A stretch of 10,004 nucleotides of DNA from Clostridia bacterium (GTDB lineage Bacteria; Bacillota; Clostridia; Christensenellales; Aristaeellaceae). The position numbers were made by a program, and so were the translations under genes. Shown piece after piece: positions 1 through 6,453 of this stretch (position 1 is its first letter; every line of letters begins with the position of its first letter). Location: the NCBI GenBank assembly GCA_017620115.1, contig JAFZRB010000198.1, positions 1 through 10,004 of the forward strand, given 5' to 3'. The notes below the pieces were generated by a model. It did not search any database. It worked only from the letters and a program-made list of their open reading frames with translations, and was not told the origin of the DNA.

Positions 1-2617
1 AATCAACGCCCCCGGAAATCAGCGAAACGCTCAGCAGGTAGAAGTCCCGCATCTCCTCGCCGTTTTCCTCCAGGGCGGATTTCGCGTCGTTGAAGTAGGA
101 CTGGAAGCGCAGCGGATCGGTGATCTCCGTTACGGTCAGCCGCGCGTCGGCCGGTATGCCCGATTCGGGCGCATACCGCACAACCACGCAGTAGTTCCGA
201 TCCGTCAGCAGCCCGACCTTCACATACTTGCCGTCGCGCAGCATCGTGTGGGTCGCAGTCCCGGCTTCGGGTTCTTCGGTGGGCTCGGCCGTGGGCTCCT
301 CGGTGAGTTCCTCGGGCTCCGCGGTGGGCTCGGCTTCGGTTGCTTCCTCGGTGGACTCGGCCGTAGGCTCCGCTTCGGTCACTTCCGCGGATACCTCGAT
401 GGGTTCCGCTTCTGTAACTTCTTCGGGCTCGGCGGTGGGCTCAGCCTCGATGACCGCCGCAGGCTCCTCAGTGGGCTCAGCCTCGATGACCGCCGCAGGC
501 TCCTCGGTGGGCTCAGCCTCGGGTTCCGCCGTGGGCTCCTCGGTGGGCTCAGCCTCGATGACCGCCGCAGGCTCCTCGGTGGGCTCAGCCTCGATGACCG
601 CCGCAGGCTCCTCGGTGGGCTCGGCCTCGGGTTCCGCCGTGGGCTCCTCGGTGGGCTCAGCCTCGGGTTCCGCCGTGGGCTCCTCGGTGGGCTCAGCCTC
701 GGGTTCAGCCGTAGGCTCAGCCTCGGTTGCTTCCTCGGGCTCCTCGGTGGCTTCCGCAACGGCAGCCCCGAGAGGCTCTTCGGTTATTTCATCAACAAGC
801 TCCTCTTCCGCGACGACCACGATGGCTTCCGGGTCGGGGCCGGTGTAGCTGAGCTCGATGGTGACGGTGTGATGGCCGTCGGTGAACGCGACGCTCGCGT
901 CCCTGCCTTCGATCAGGGCGATGTAGTAATCGCCGTTCCGCGCGTCGGTGAAGATGGCGTCGTCCTCGTGCTGCACGCTGGCTTTTTCAAGGAACTGATC
1001 AATGCTTATTCCCTTCAGCGCGTCCTTGCGCTCGTTGAGCAGCGCGGAGAGGGAGATAAATTCGTCGACAGCGCCGGTTTCCTGCTCGATGAGGATTTCC
1101 TTGCCGGGCTGGGCGTTGAGCCAGCGCTGGTAGGCGGTGCTCAGCAGGCCGAAGCCCTTCACGCGGGAATCGTCCTTCGAGTACATGGTGCGGGCGACAA
1201 CGCCGCCGTCCACATTGCCCTCGATGCACTTGATGACCGGCTGGCCGCTGTACCAGCTGTATTCCACGAAGATGCCGACATGATCGACGACGCCGTCCAG
1301 GTCGTTATCGAAGAACACGAGGTCGCCGGGCAGGGCGTTGACACGGCTCACGGAGAAGTACAGGCCCTGGTTTTTCAGCAGATCGATCCAGTACTCCGCG
1401 TTGCCGTTCACCGGGAAGTACGGGCGGTCGACCTTCGCGTAGTCCAGGCAGAACCAGACGAATTCGCCGCACCACTCGCTGTAGGGCATGCTGTTGTACG
1501 CGCCGTAGCGGCTCCAGCCCTGCTTCGTTCCGTCGGGCAGAATGATGAAATCGCGGCTGCTCTCGCGGTAGCCGATCTGCGACTCGGCGATGCCAAGAAC
1601 GTCGTCGGCCCATACGCCGGTGCGAGAATAGCTGCGCCAGATGGTGGATTCCCACTGCGAACGGGATTCGGCGTCGTGCACCGCGCAGGGAATCGAAGCG
1701 GAGGTTTCGACCGTCCGGCCGTATACGTCGGTCAGCACGGCGATGAGGGTCAGCGTGGACACATCGCCCGTGTCAGCCGCCACAACGGACACTTTGTCCG
1801 TGTATTCCCAGGAATCGTACAGCACGCCGCCGTCCTGCGTCACAACGATGTGCGCGGTGGCGAGCTCGGCGTCGTCGCTGAGGCTCAGACGGAAATCGGC
1901 CTGTTCGCCCGCGAACACGGAACGCTGCCCCGCGCTGGCGCTCACGCGCATTTCGGGCGCTACGACGGGTTCCGGTTCGGGCTCGGCAGCCGGTTCAGGC
2001 TCAGCCGTGAATTCGGAGACGGGCTCAGCCGCGGGTTCCGGTTCGGGCTCAGCAATGGGTTCCGGTTCGGGCTCGGCCGCGGGTTCCGGGTCAGGCTCGG
2101 CAGCCGGTTCCGGTTCGGGCTCGGCCGCGGGTTCCGGTTCGGGCTCGGCAGCCGGTTCCGGTTCGGCCTCAGCCGCGGGTTCCGGTTCGGCCTCAGCCGC
2201 GGGTTCCGGTTCGGGCTCGGCGGCCGGTTCCGGGTCAGGCTCAGCCGCGGGTTCCGGTTCGGGCTCGGCAGCCGGTTCCGGGTCAGGCTGGGCGACGGGT
2301 TCCGGTTCGGGCTCAGCCGCGGGTTCCGGATCAGGCGCAGCGACAGGTTCCGGTTCAGGCTCGGCAGCCGGTTCCGGTTCGGGCGCAGCGACAGGTTCCG
2401 GATCGGGCGCAGCGGCGGGTTCCGGCGCCGGCTGAGGAACGGGATCGGGAACGATCGCCGGCTGTTCGTTCTCCGCGGAAGAATCCATCTCAGAAAGCGC
2501 CGTATTCACGGGCAGACCTGCAGTAAGCCACAGCGCCAAGCCCAGTGAAAGCGCCTTCTGCTTCCACGGCCGGGCGGCTCTGCGCCGGCTATTCGCCTTC
2601 CTCAAATTCTTCTTCAT
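1..2617 (-). CDS. Secreted CHAP-domain cell-wall hydrolase with two acidic low-complexity linkers (C-terminus outside window)
   Basis: An open frame of 872 codons runs from the ATG at 2617 off the left edge without a stop. The start is supported by a GAGGAAGG Shine-Dalgarno 5 nt upstream and a consensus promoter. The N-terminus is very basic (residues 1-20) followed by a hydrophobic stretch (about 22-34), so it looks like a signal peptide or anchor. Residues ~50-217 are a Pro/Glu repeat (PEPEPAAE type). Residues ~218-315 look like a bacterial Ig-like beta domain. Residues ~320-500 form a CHAP (NlpC/P60-like) amidase: Cys383 in WCGEFVWFC, His446 in VDHVGIF and Glu466-Asn468 in IEGN fit the catalytic set. 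Residues ~592-787 are a second, Thr/Glu/Pro repeat, then a new globular segment begins and is cut. CHAP enzymes cleave peptidoglycan peptide or amide bonds outside the membrane. The substrate is unknown. The fold and active site are clear; the biological role (wall remodelling, lysin, surface protein) is inferred. Confidence 0.86.
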   Translation of the reverse strand, partial: MKKNLRKANSRRRAARPWKQKALSLGLALWLTAGLPVNTALSEMDSSAENEQPAIVPDPVPQPAPEPAAAPDPEPVAAPEPEPAAEPEPEPVAAPDPEPAAEPEPEPVAQPDPEPAAEPEPEPAAEPDPEPAAEPEPEPAAEAEPEPAAEAEPEPAAEPEPEPAAEPEPEPAAEPDPEPAAEPEPEPIAEPEPEPAAEPVSEFTAEPEPAAEPEPEPVVAPEMRVSASAGQRSVFAGEQADFRLSLSDDAELATAHIVVTQDGGVLYDSWEYTDKVSVVAADTGDVSTLTLIAVLTDVYGRTVETSASIPCAVHDAESRSQWESTIWRSYSRTGVWADDVLGIAESQIGYRESSRDFIILPDGTKQGWSRYGAYNSMPYSEWCGEFVWFCLDYAKVDRPYFPVNGNAEYWIDLLKNQGLYFSVSRVNALPGDLVFFDNDLDGVVDHVGIFVEYSWYSGQPVIKCIEGNVDGGVVARTMYSKDDSRVKGFGLLSTAYQRWLNAQPGKEILIEQETGAVDEFISLSALLNERKDALKGISIDQFLEKASVQHEDDAIFTDARNGDYYIALIEGRDASVAFTDGHHTVTIELSYTGPDPEAIVVVAEEELVDEITEEPLGAAVAEATEEPEEATEAEPTAEPEAEPTEEPTAEPEAEPTEEPTAEPEAEPTEEPAAVIEAEPTEEPAAVIEAEPTEEPTAEPEAEPTEEPAAVIEAEPTEEPAAVIEAEPTAEPEEVTEAEPIEVSAEVTEAEPTAESTEEATEAEPTAEPEELTEEPTAEPTEEPEAGTATHTMLRDGKYVKVGLLTDRNYCVVVRYAPESGIPADARLTVTEITDPLRFQSYFNDAKSALEENGEEMRDFYLLSVSLISGGVD
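258..840 (-). repeat. In-frame Thr/Glu/Pro repeat tract (36-bp units) in the CHAP gene
   Basis: Degenerate 12-residue units of the types EAEPTEEPTAEP and EAEPTEEPAAVI are arranged as higher-order tandem copies. The AAVI version occurs four times, at about 445-640 on the plus strand. This linker differs in composition from the upstream PEPEPAAE tract: it contains Thr and Val/Ile and its period is 36 bp rather than 24 bp. It therefore probably arose separately. It lies C-terminal to the CHAP domain and is followed by a further globular segment that runs off the window. Confidence 0.83.
1954..2440 (-). repeat. In-frame Pro/Glu (PEPEPAAE-type) repeat tract in the CHAP gene
   Basis: About 20 degenerate copies of an 8-residue, 24-bp unit alternate Pro with Glu or Asp and carry AAE, VAA or AAA spacers. 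All units keep the reading frame. The tract separates the signal region from the Ig-like and CHAP domains and probably forms an extended, wall-spanning rod. Copy number could change by slippage or recombination without a frameshift. The reverse strand gives Gly/Ser-rich or Arg/Gly/Phe-rich shadow frames. Confidence 0.85.
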
Positions 2618-2622
2618 TGTGG

Positions 2623-2653
2623 CCTTCCTCTTTCCTGAACGCCCCTGCGGGCG
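2623..2653 (-). promoter_or_regulatory. Ribosome binding site of the CHAP gene with a small upstream hairpin
   Basis: GAGGAAGG (2623-2630) lies 5 nt before the ATG at 2617 and fixes the start. Just upstream, a 5-bp hairpin (CGCCC/GGGCG, 2640-2653, 4-nt loop) occupies the mRNA directly before the Shine-Dalgarno region. It could modulate ribosome access, but no known riboswitch class is recognised. Confidence 0.6.
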
Positions 2654-2681
2654 CTCGTGCTTTCATTTAGCAAATCGGTCT

Positions 2682-2697
2682 GAACGGCAAGCCGTTC
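2682..2697 (-). repeat. Perfect 7-bp inverted repeat in the CHAP-gene leader
   Basis: GAACGGC at 2682-2688 and GCCGTTC at 2691-2697 are separated by 2 nt. In DNA this is a near-continuous 16-bp palindrome and in RNA a tight hairpin. It sits about 40 nt downstream of the predicted transcription start and has no T-run beside it, so it is not a terminator. A dimeric regulator site is possible but is inference. Confidence 0.45.
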
Positions 2698-2744
2698 TTA
2701 GCTCATAAACAAATCATTTCACAATCAAATATACACCGTAGTAT

Positions 2745-2773
2745 ATTATATTGGACGATTGCCCGTTTGTCAA
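2745..2773 (-). promoter_or_regulatory. Perfect-consensus sigma-A promoter for the CHAP gene
   Basis: Read on the minus strand, TTGACA (2768-2773) and TATAAT (2745-2750) are separated by exactly 17 bp, matching all 12 consensus bases. An A/T-rich stretch upstream (about 2785-2800) could act as an UP element. The predicted start near 2738 leaves a leader of about 120 nt before the ATG at 2617, long enough for post-transcriptional control. Confidence 0.85.
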
Positions 2774-2977
2774 TAACCCAAACGAAAAAAATTTCCTAAT
2801 TGTAACATTTCTGTTGCCGCCTAACGCCACTCATCTGTGACGTTTCTGCGCGTCCCCCCGGCAGCGCCTCGCAGACGCGCGTTTTGCCATTTATCCGTTC
2901 CCATTATAATAACGCGCGAGCGTTTGGGCTGTGCCGCCTGGGAAACCCGGGAAAAAGACAAGATATTTGACGCGTGT

Positions 2978-3006
2978 ATTATAGCATGACGCCTGGCGAA
3001 TGTCTA
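2978..3006 (-). promoter_or_regulatory. Strong extended -10 sigma-A promoter just downstream of the glycerate kinase
   Basis: On the minus strand, TAGACA (3001-3006) is followed after 17 bp by TATAAT (2978-2983), preceded by TGC (extended -10). It lies right after the glycerate kinase stop at 3027-3029 and points to the CHAP gene about 350 bp away, which has its own perfect promoter closer in. It may therefore give a longer CHAP transcript or a separate small RNA. Confidence 0.65.
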
Positions 3007-3026
3007 GTGTTTCGCTTCTTATTTTT

Positions 3027-4271
3027 TCATATTTTTAATGCTGCGCCGGTCAGCGCCACGGCCACGTCGTTCACGTTCGTTCCCGTGGGGCCGGTGACGA
3101 TCAGGCCGCCCGTTTTTTGCAGCGCGTGGTAGGCGTCGTTCTCGCCGAGAACCGCATCCGCGTTCAGCCCCGCCGCGCGCAGCTCGCCGCAGGTGTCGCC
3201 GTCGGCATAGCCGCCGGCGGCGTCCGTGGGGCCGTCCGTTCCGTCGCTGCCCACCGAGAACACCGCGGCCTTCAGCCCCTCGATGCCCGCCGCAGCAGCA
3301 AGCGCCAGCTCCTGGTTGCGGCCGCCCTTGCCGCGGCCCGTGAGCTTCACCACCGTTTCGCCGCCCGCGATGTAGGCTGTCGGCCGGGCGTCGTCCGCGT
3401 GCGTCCGCGCGATGGAGGCCAGAAAGGAGCCGGCCTCGCGCGCCTGGCAGCACAGCCTGTCGGTCAGCAGAACGGTTTCATAGCCCAGCGCGCGGCATGA
3501 TCGCTCCGCCGCGGCGCACAGCTCCCGCACGCTGCCGGTGATCTGCGTGCGCACGTTGTCAAGCGACTTGGGCGTTTCCTCATCCAGCAGCGCGCGGGCC
3601 GCGTCGGAGAGCCTCAAACCATATTTCGCGGCGACGCACCGGGCGTCCGCCGCTGTCGAGGAATCCGGACAGGCCGGGCCGGAGGCGATCATGTCCAGCG
3701 GGTCGCCCAGTATGTCGGACAGCACGACCGCCTCCACCCGCGCCGGCCGGCACAGCTGCGCGAAGCGGCCGCCCTTGACCTGCGAGAGCCTCTTGCGGAT
3801 GGTGTTGATCTCGACGATATCCGCGCCGCAGGCCAGCAGCTGGCCGGTGATATCCTGCAGCTCCGCAGGCGGCACCAGCGGCTTTTCAAACAGCGCGCTG
3901 CCCCCGCCGGACAGCAGGAACAGCACCGTATCCCGCGCCTGCAGCCCGGAAACCAGATTGAGCGCGGCCTGCGTGCCGCGGAAAGAGTTTTCATCCGGCA
4001 CGGGATGGCCGGCCTCGAAACACTCGCAGCGCGGAATGGGACCGGCGGCGTGGCCGTACTTGGTAATCACCACGCCGCGCCAGATCCGCTCTCCGAGGCT
4101 GTCCGCCGCCACTTTGGCCATCTGCCAGGCGGCTTTTCCGGCGGCCACCAGCGCCACCCGGCCGGAAAAACGCATGTCCTGAAGCGCACGGCGCACGGCC
4201 GCGTCCGGCTGAACGGCGGCGATCGCTTCGCGCACGATTTGATCCGCATGGGCGCGCAGGGTTTTATTCAT
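3027..4271 (-). CDS. MOFRL-family glycerate 2-kinase
   Basis: The protein has 414 residues, the usual length for this family (DUF4147 N-terminal domain plus C-terminal MOFRL domain; some members are annotated as hydroxypyruvate reductase). It is predicted to phosphorylate D-glycerate with ATP to 2-phosphoglycerate in the cytosol, feeding glycerate from serine, glyoxylate or sugar-acid breakdown into lower glycolysis. Visible motifs: AAGKAAWQMA near residues 44-53, SGGGSAL at 121-127, NTIRKRLSQVKGG (Lys166), SDILGD at 185-190, GGETVV, GGRNQEL at 316-322, a DGTDGPTDAAGG stretch near 342-353, and the terminal GPTGTNVND signature. The ATG at 4271 has GGAGGTGA 6 nt upstream. It stands alone, divergent from gpr, with its own promoter; no transporter or dehydrogenase partner is in the window. 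Family assignment is firm; the substrate is taken from the family. Confidence 0.94.
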   Translation of the reverse strand: MNKTLRAHADQIVREAIAAVQPDAAVRRALQDMRFSGRVALVAAGKAAWQMAKVAADSLGERIWRGVVITKYGHAAGPIPRCECFEAGHPVPDENSFRGTQAALNLVSGLQARDTVLFLLSGGGSALFEKPLVPPAELQDITGQLLACGADIVEINTIRKRLSQVKGGRFAQLCRPARVEAVVLSDILGDPLDMIASGPACPDSSTAADARCVAAKYGLRLSDAARALLDEETPKSLDNVRTQITGSVRELCAAAERSCRALGYETVLLTDRLCCQAREAGSFLASIARTHADDARPTAYIAGGETVVKLTGRGKGGRNQELALAAAAGIEGLKAAVFSVGSDGTDGPTDAAGGYADGDTCGELRAAGLNADAVLGENDAYHALQKTGGLIVTGPTGTNVNDVAVALTGAALKI

Positions 4272-4345
4272 CGAGACTCACCTCCGGAATCTTTCGCCGT
4301 CCGGTTCGCTTCGCAGGTTCGGCAGAGGCGCGGATACACAAGCTG

Positions 4346-4374
4346 ATTATAGCATCGCGCGCGGCGATTGACAA
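4346..4374 (-). promoter_or_regulatory. Sigma-A promoter of the glycerate kinase
   Basis: On the minus strand, TTGTCA (4369-4374) and TATAAT (4346-4351) are 17 bp apart, with TGC before the -10 box (extended -10). The predicted start near 4339 gives a leader of about 68 nt that ends in the strong GGAGGTGA ribosome binding site. This indicates vegetative expression independent of the divergent sporulation genes. Confidence 0.82.
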
Positions 4375-4396
4375 GACTCCACGATTTGCCGCGCGC
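4357..4396. repeat. 9-bp inverted repeat between the glycerate kinase and gpr
   Basis: GCGCGCGGC (4357-4365) and GCCGCGCGC (4388-4396) are perfect inverted arms separated by 22 bp. The left arm lies inside the spacer of the glycerate kinase promoter, and the right arm ends one base before the gpr -35 box. Position suggests a possible operator, but GC-rich repeats arise by chance in such DNA, so function is uncertain. Confidence 0.4.
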
Positions 4397-4397
4397 C

Positions 4398-4427
4398 GCA
4401 TAAACCGCCCTCCGACGCGGCATAATG
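4398..4427 (+). promoter_or_regulatory. Sigma-G/sigma-F-like sporulation promoter of gpr
   Basis: GCATAA (4398-4403) and CATAATG (4421-4427) are separated by 17 bp. They resemble the forespore sigma-G/sigma-F pattern (GCATA-like -35, CATA-rich -10). In Bacillus, gpr is known to be transcribed by these sigma factors. No good sigma-A pair is seen in this orientation. The -10 box overlaps an in-frame ATG at 4425, which argues that translation starts later, at 4461. Confidence 0.6.
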
Positions 4428-4460
4428 GAGAAAAACCGATGGAGAAAGAGGGAATCAGCC

Positions 4461-5387
4461 ATGCGACAGATTCGCACGGATCTCGCGATGGAATCGGCCG
4501 GCGCGCTGGGCGGCCGCGACCTGCCCGGCGTGCAGATTTCGGAATGGGAAACCGGGGGCGTTACGCTCACCGAAGTTAAGATCGAGACGGAGGAAGGCGC
4601 GCGCCTGCTGGGCAAGCCAACGTGCCTGTACGTGACGCTGGGATGCCGGGGCGTTAAGCGGCGCGACACGGAGGCGCGCCGGGCCGTCAGCGCGCTGCTG
4701 GGCGAGGAATTGGCGCGGCTCCTGCCGCCGGAGGACGGCGCGCCGGTGCTCGTGGCAGGTCTGGGCAACCGCACGGTGACGCCCGATTCGCTCGGCCCGC
4801 TCACCGTGGACCGCACGCTCGTGACGCGGCATCTCTACGCCGAACGTCCGGAGCTGACCTCGAAGGGCATGACGCCGGTGTGCGCCGTGGCGCCTGGCGT
4901 ACTGGGGGTCACGGGCGTGGAAACCAGCGAGATGCTGCGCGCCATCGCGCAGGCGGTAAAACCCCGCGCCGTGGTGGCCGTCGATTCGCTGGCGGCGCGC
5001 GCCGTGAGCCGTGTGGCGGGAACCGTGCAGCTCACCGACACCGGCATCCGCCCCGGCTCCGGCGTAGGCAACCGCCGCGCCGCGCTCACGGCCGAAACGC
5101 TGGGCGCGCCGGTGCTGGCGGTGGGCGTGCCGATGGTCATCGACGCGACCACCATCGCCCGCGACGCCTTCGAGATGCTCTCGGGAGACGGCGGCGGCCC
5201 GGAGCGGGAAAAGGCGCTCGAGGCCATGACGCAGGAGCTGCTCGCCGGCGCGCTGGGCGAGATGATCGTCACCCCGCGCGAGGTGGACGACCTGGTGAGC
5301 GACGCCGCGGCCATGCTGGCCGGAGGCATCAACCGCGCGCTTCATCCCGGCCTGAGCGAACAGGATATCCTTACGATGATGCAGTGA
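4461..5387 (+). CDS. gpr: Germination protease Gpr (SASP-degrading spore protease)
   Basis: This protein of 308 residues is the A25-family aspartic endopeptidase that degrades small acid-soluble spore proteins at germination, freeing DNA and supplying amino acids. It is made in the forespore as a zymogen. The N-terminus MRQIRTDLAMES carries the conserved RTDLA motif near the autoprocessing site. The motif LGNRTVTPDSLGP places one catalytic Asp at 109, and VVAVDSLAAR places the other at 175. Their 66-residue spacing equals that of Asp127 and Asp193 in Bacillus megaterium Gpr. The motif following Asp175, with TGIRPGSGVGNRR, is also typical. The start at 4461 is chosen because AGAGGGA lies 7 nt upstream; the alternative ATG at 4425 has no Shine-Dalgarno and sits in the -10 box. 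The propeptide is therefore short, about 5-7 residues. It precedes spoIIP by 109 bp, an order known from other spore formers. Confidence 0.96.
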   Translation: MRQIRTDLAMESAGALGGRDLPGVQISEWETGGVTLTEVKIETEEGARLLGKPTCLYVTLGCRGVKRRDTEARRAVSALLGEELARLLPPEDGAPVLVAGLGNRTVTPDSLGPLTVDRTLVTRHLYAERPELTSKGMTPVCAVAPGVLGVTGVETSEMLRAIAQAVKPRAVVAVDSLAARAVSRVAGTVQLTDTGIRPGSGVGNRRAALTAETLGAPVLAVGVPMVIDATTIARDAFEMLSGDGGGPEREKALEAMTQELLAGALGEMIVTPREVDDLVSDAAAMLAGGINRALHPGLSEQDILTMMQ

Positions 5388-5496
5388 CCAGGGCGCATAA
5401 CGCCTTCGCGGCGGGCATAGGGATAGCGTGGAGGGATTCGCTGCGCGCCTGACGCGGCGGGCAATCCCCCATTGCCATGAGAGGGGTGCAGGCTGT

Positions 5497-6387
5497 ATGG
5501 TTCGCATTCGGGTGATTCATGCCTCGAAGCTGCTCGCCGTGTGCGCGGCGATCGCGCTGGCCGTCGCGCTGGCGGCGCTGATATTCCGATCCGCGGGCGG
5601 CGCGCGCGCGGCGCAGGGCCCGGAGAAGGCGGCGGTTCAGGCCGCCTTTTCCTTTTTGCGGCCGCCGCCCATGGAATTTGAGCTGTCCGGCGAAAACGAG
5701 CACACCGACAGCGCCCTCTGGGTCGCGCCGCCCAGCCTCGGCGCCGACGCGGAGACGCCCCGCGCGGCCCGTCCGCGCGTGCTCATCTACCACACGCACA
5801 CCCACGAGGCCTACGCGCAGACGCCGGACGATCCCTACGAGGAGACCGAACCCTGGCGCACGGAGGATCAGACGCGCTCCGTGGTGCGCGTGGGCGCGGA
5901 GCTGGCGGCTCTGCTCGAGGCGCGCGGGTTCGACGTGGTTCACGACGCCACCGATCACGAGTATCCCCAGCTGAACACCGCCTATGCCCGTTCGCTCGAC
6001 ACGCTGGCGGGCTACGCGGATCAGTCGTTCGACCTGCGCATCGACCTGCACCGCGACGCCTGGGACAGCTCCATGGCCGCGTGTACCGAGATCAACGGAC
6101 GGCGCGCGGCGCAGCTCATGCTGCTCGTGGGCGACGGCGGCGATTACGCTGTAAAGCCGGACTACGAGGCAAACCTGGCCTTTGCCGCGCGGCTGACCGA
6201 ACGGCTGAACGCGCTCTCGGAGGGGCTCTGCCGCCCGGTGCTGGTCAAGCACGGGCGCTATAACCAGCACATGGGCACGCCTTCCGTGCTGATCGAGGCG
6301 GGCCATAACCTCAACACACTGGAAGAGGCGCTCGCGGCCATGCCCTGCCTCGCCGACGCCCTCGACAGCCTGCTCAGAGCGCCGTAA
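5497..6387 (+). CDS. spoIIP: Stage II sporulation protein P (engulfment peptidoglycan hydrolase)
   Basis: The 296-residue protein has a short N-terminal cytoplasmic tail and one membrane segment (about residues 12-30), followed by an extracytoplasmic linker and a SpoIIP catalytic domain. SpoIIP acts with SpoIID and SpoIIM in the mother-cell membrane, where its amidase and endopeptidase activities thin septal peptidoglycan and drive engulfment. Diagnostic motifs are VLIYHTHTHEAY (His99, His101, His103, Glu104), RSVVRVGAELAALLE, IDLHRDA (His185, Asp187) and VLIEAGHNLNTLEEA (Glu267). The first two His-containing motifs and Glu267 fit the metal site of amidase-3-like folds. It is shorter than the roughly 400-residue Bacillus protein, mainly because the linker between membrane segment and catalytic domain is reduced. 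ATG 5497 has GAGAGGGG upstream and gives a standard membrane N-terminus; an upstream GTG at 5428 is rejected. It is probably cotranscribed with gpr; no convincing own promoter was found. Confidence 0.95.
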   Translation: MVRIRVIHASKLLAVCAAIALAVALAALIFRSAGGARAAQGPEKAAVQAAFSFLRPPPMEFELSGENEHTDSALWVAPPSLGADAETPRAARPRVLIYHTHTHEAYAQTPDDPYEETEPWRTEDQTRSVVRVGAELAALLEARGFDVVHDATDHEYPQLNTAYARSLDTLAGYADQSFDLRIDLHRDAWDSSMAACTEINGRRAAQLMLLVGDGGDYAVKPDYEANLAFAARLTERLNALSEGLCRPVLVKHGRYNQHMGTPSVLIEAGHNLNTLEEALAAMPCLADALDSLLRAP

Positions 6388-6395
6388 CGCCGCCC

Positions 6396-6424
6396 TTGCG
6401 CCGGGGAGCGCTTCTTGATATAAT
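6396..6424 (+). promoter_or_regulatory. Extended -10 promoter of the Nudix gene
   Basis: TATAAT (6419-6424) is preceded by TGA, making a TGnTATAAT extended -10 box. The matching -35 position (6396-6401, TTGCGC, 17-bp spacer) keeps only the TTG. Extended -10 promoters tolerate weak -35 boxes. The predicted start near 6431 leaves about 23 nt before the ATG at 6454, with GAGG about 9 nt upstream of it. Confidence 0.7.
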
Positions 6425-6453
6425 GAAGCAAAAGAGAAAAGAGGCGACGATTC

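Larger units (their letters stand above)
2618..3026. other. 409-bp non-coding region between the glycerate kinase and CHAP genes
   Basis: No credible coding frame is present. The stretch is more A/T-rich than its surroundings around 2700-2820 and 2890-3020. It holds two minus-strand promoters (2745-2773 and 2978-3006), the CHAP leader hairpins, and a G/C-rich inverted repeat near 2835-2885 (GCGCGTC/GACGCGC on the minus strand). No clear rho-independent terminator is visible after the glycerate kinase. The segment between the two promoters (about 2774-2971) has no assigned role and could be a long leader or a small RNA. Confidence 0.6.

Noticed and set aside
440..660. Regular 36-bp repeats suggestive of a CRISPR array
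   Set aside because: The units are contiguous without unique spacers, are degenerate and in frame, and lie inside a coding gene.
228..848. Ser/Gly/Ala repeat frame on the plus strand (also the similar one at 1641-2435)
   Set aside because: Low-complexity antisense reading of the Thr/Glu/Pro and Pro/Glu linkers; no independent gene signals.
248..2548. A long 766-codon open frame on the plus strand, with Gly/Arg/Phe-rich repeats
   Set aside because: It is the antisense shadow of the CHAP gene's repeat tracts. It has no ribosome binding site or recognisable domain, whereas the minus-strand frame has promoter, Shine-Dalgarno, signal sequence and CHAP active site.
2882..2910. Plus-strand promoter with TATAAT at 2905-2910 facing the glycerate kinase 3' end
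   Set aside because: The best -35 match (TTGCCA) is only 15 bp away and there is no gene to transcribe in that direction; the TATAAT is part of a symmetric A/T motif.
2937..2951. CCTGGG-AAA-CCCGGG hairpin as a terminator
   Set aside because: No T-run follows it on either strand; on the minus strand the T-run lies before the stem.
4425..4460. Upstream ATG for gpr at 4425
   Set aside because: No Shine-Dalgarno, and it overlaps the sporulation-type -10 box; ATG 4461 is well placed after AGAGGGA.
5428..5496. GTG at 5428 as start of spoIIP
   Set aside because: It adds 23 residues before a normal short-tail membrane N-terminus; the ATG at 5497 has a purine-rich ribosome binding site.
5388..5496. 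Own sigma-E or sigma-F promoter for spoIIP (GCATAA at 5394, CATAGGG at 5415)
   Set aside because: The spacer is only 15 bp and the -10 match is poor; cotranscription with gpr is simpler.
4455..5507. 350-codon minus-strand open frame opposite gpr
   Set aside because: Antisense shadow of gpr with Arg/His-rich composition and no Shine-Dalgarno or motif.
6377..6416. Terminator after spoIIP (AGCGC…GCGCT then TTCTT)
   Set aside because: Only a 5-bp outer stem with mismatches inside and an interrupted T-run; too weak to call.
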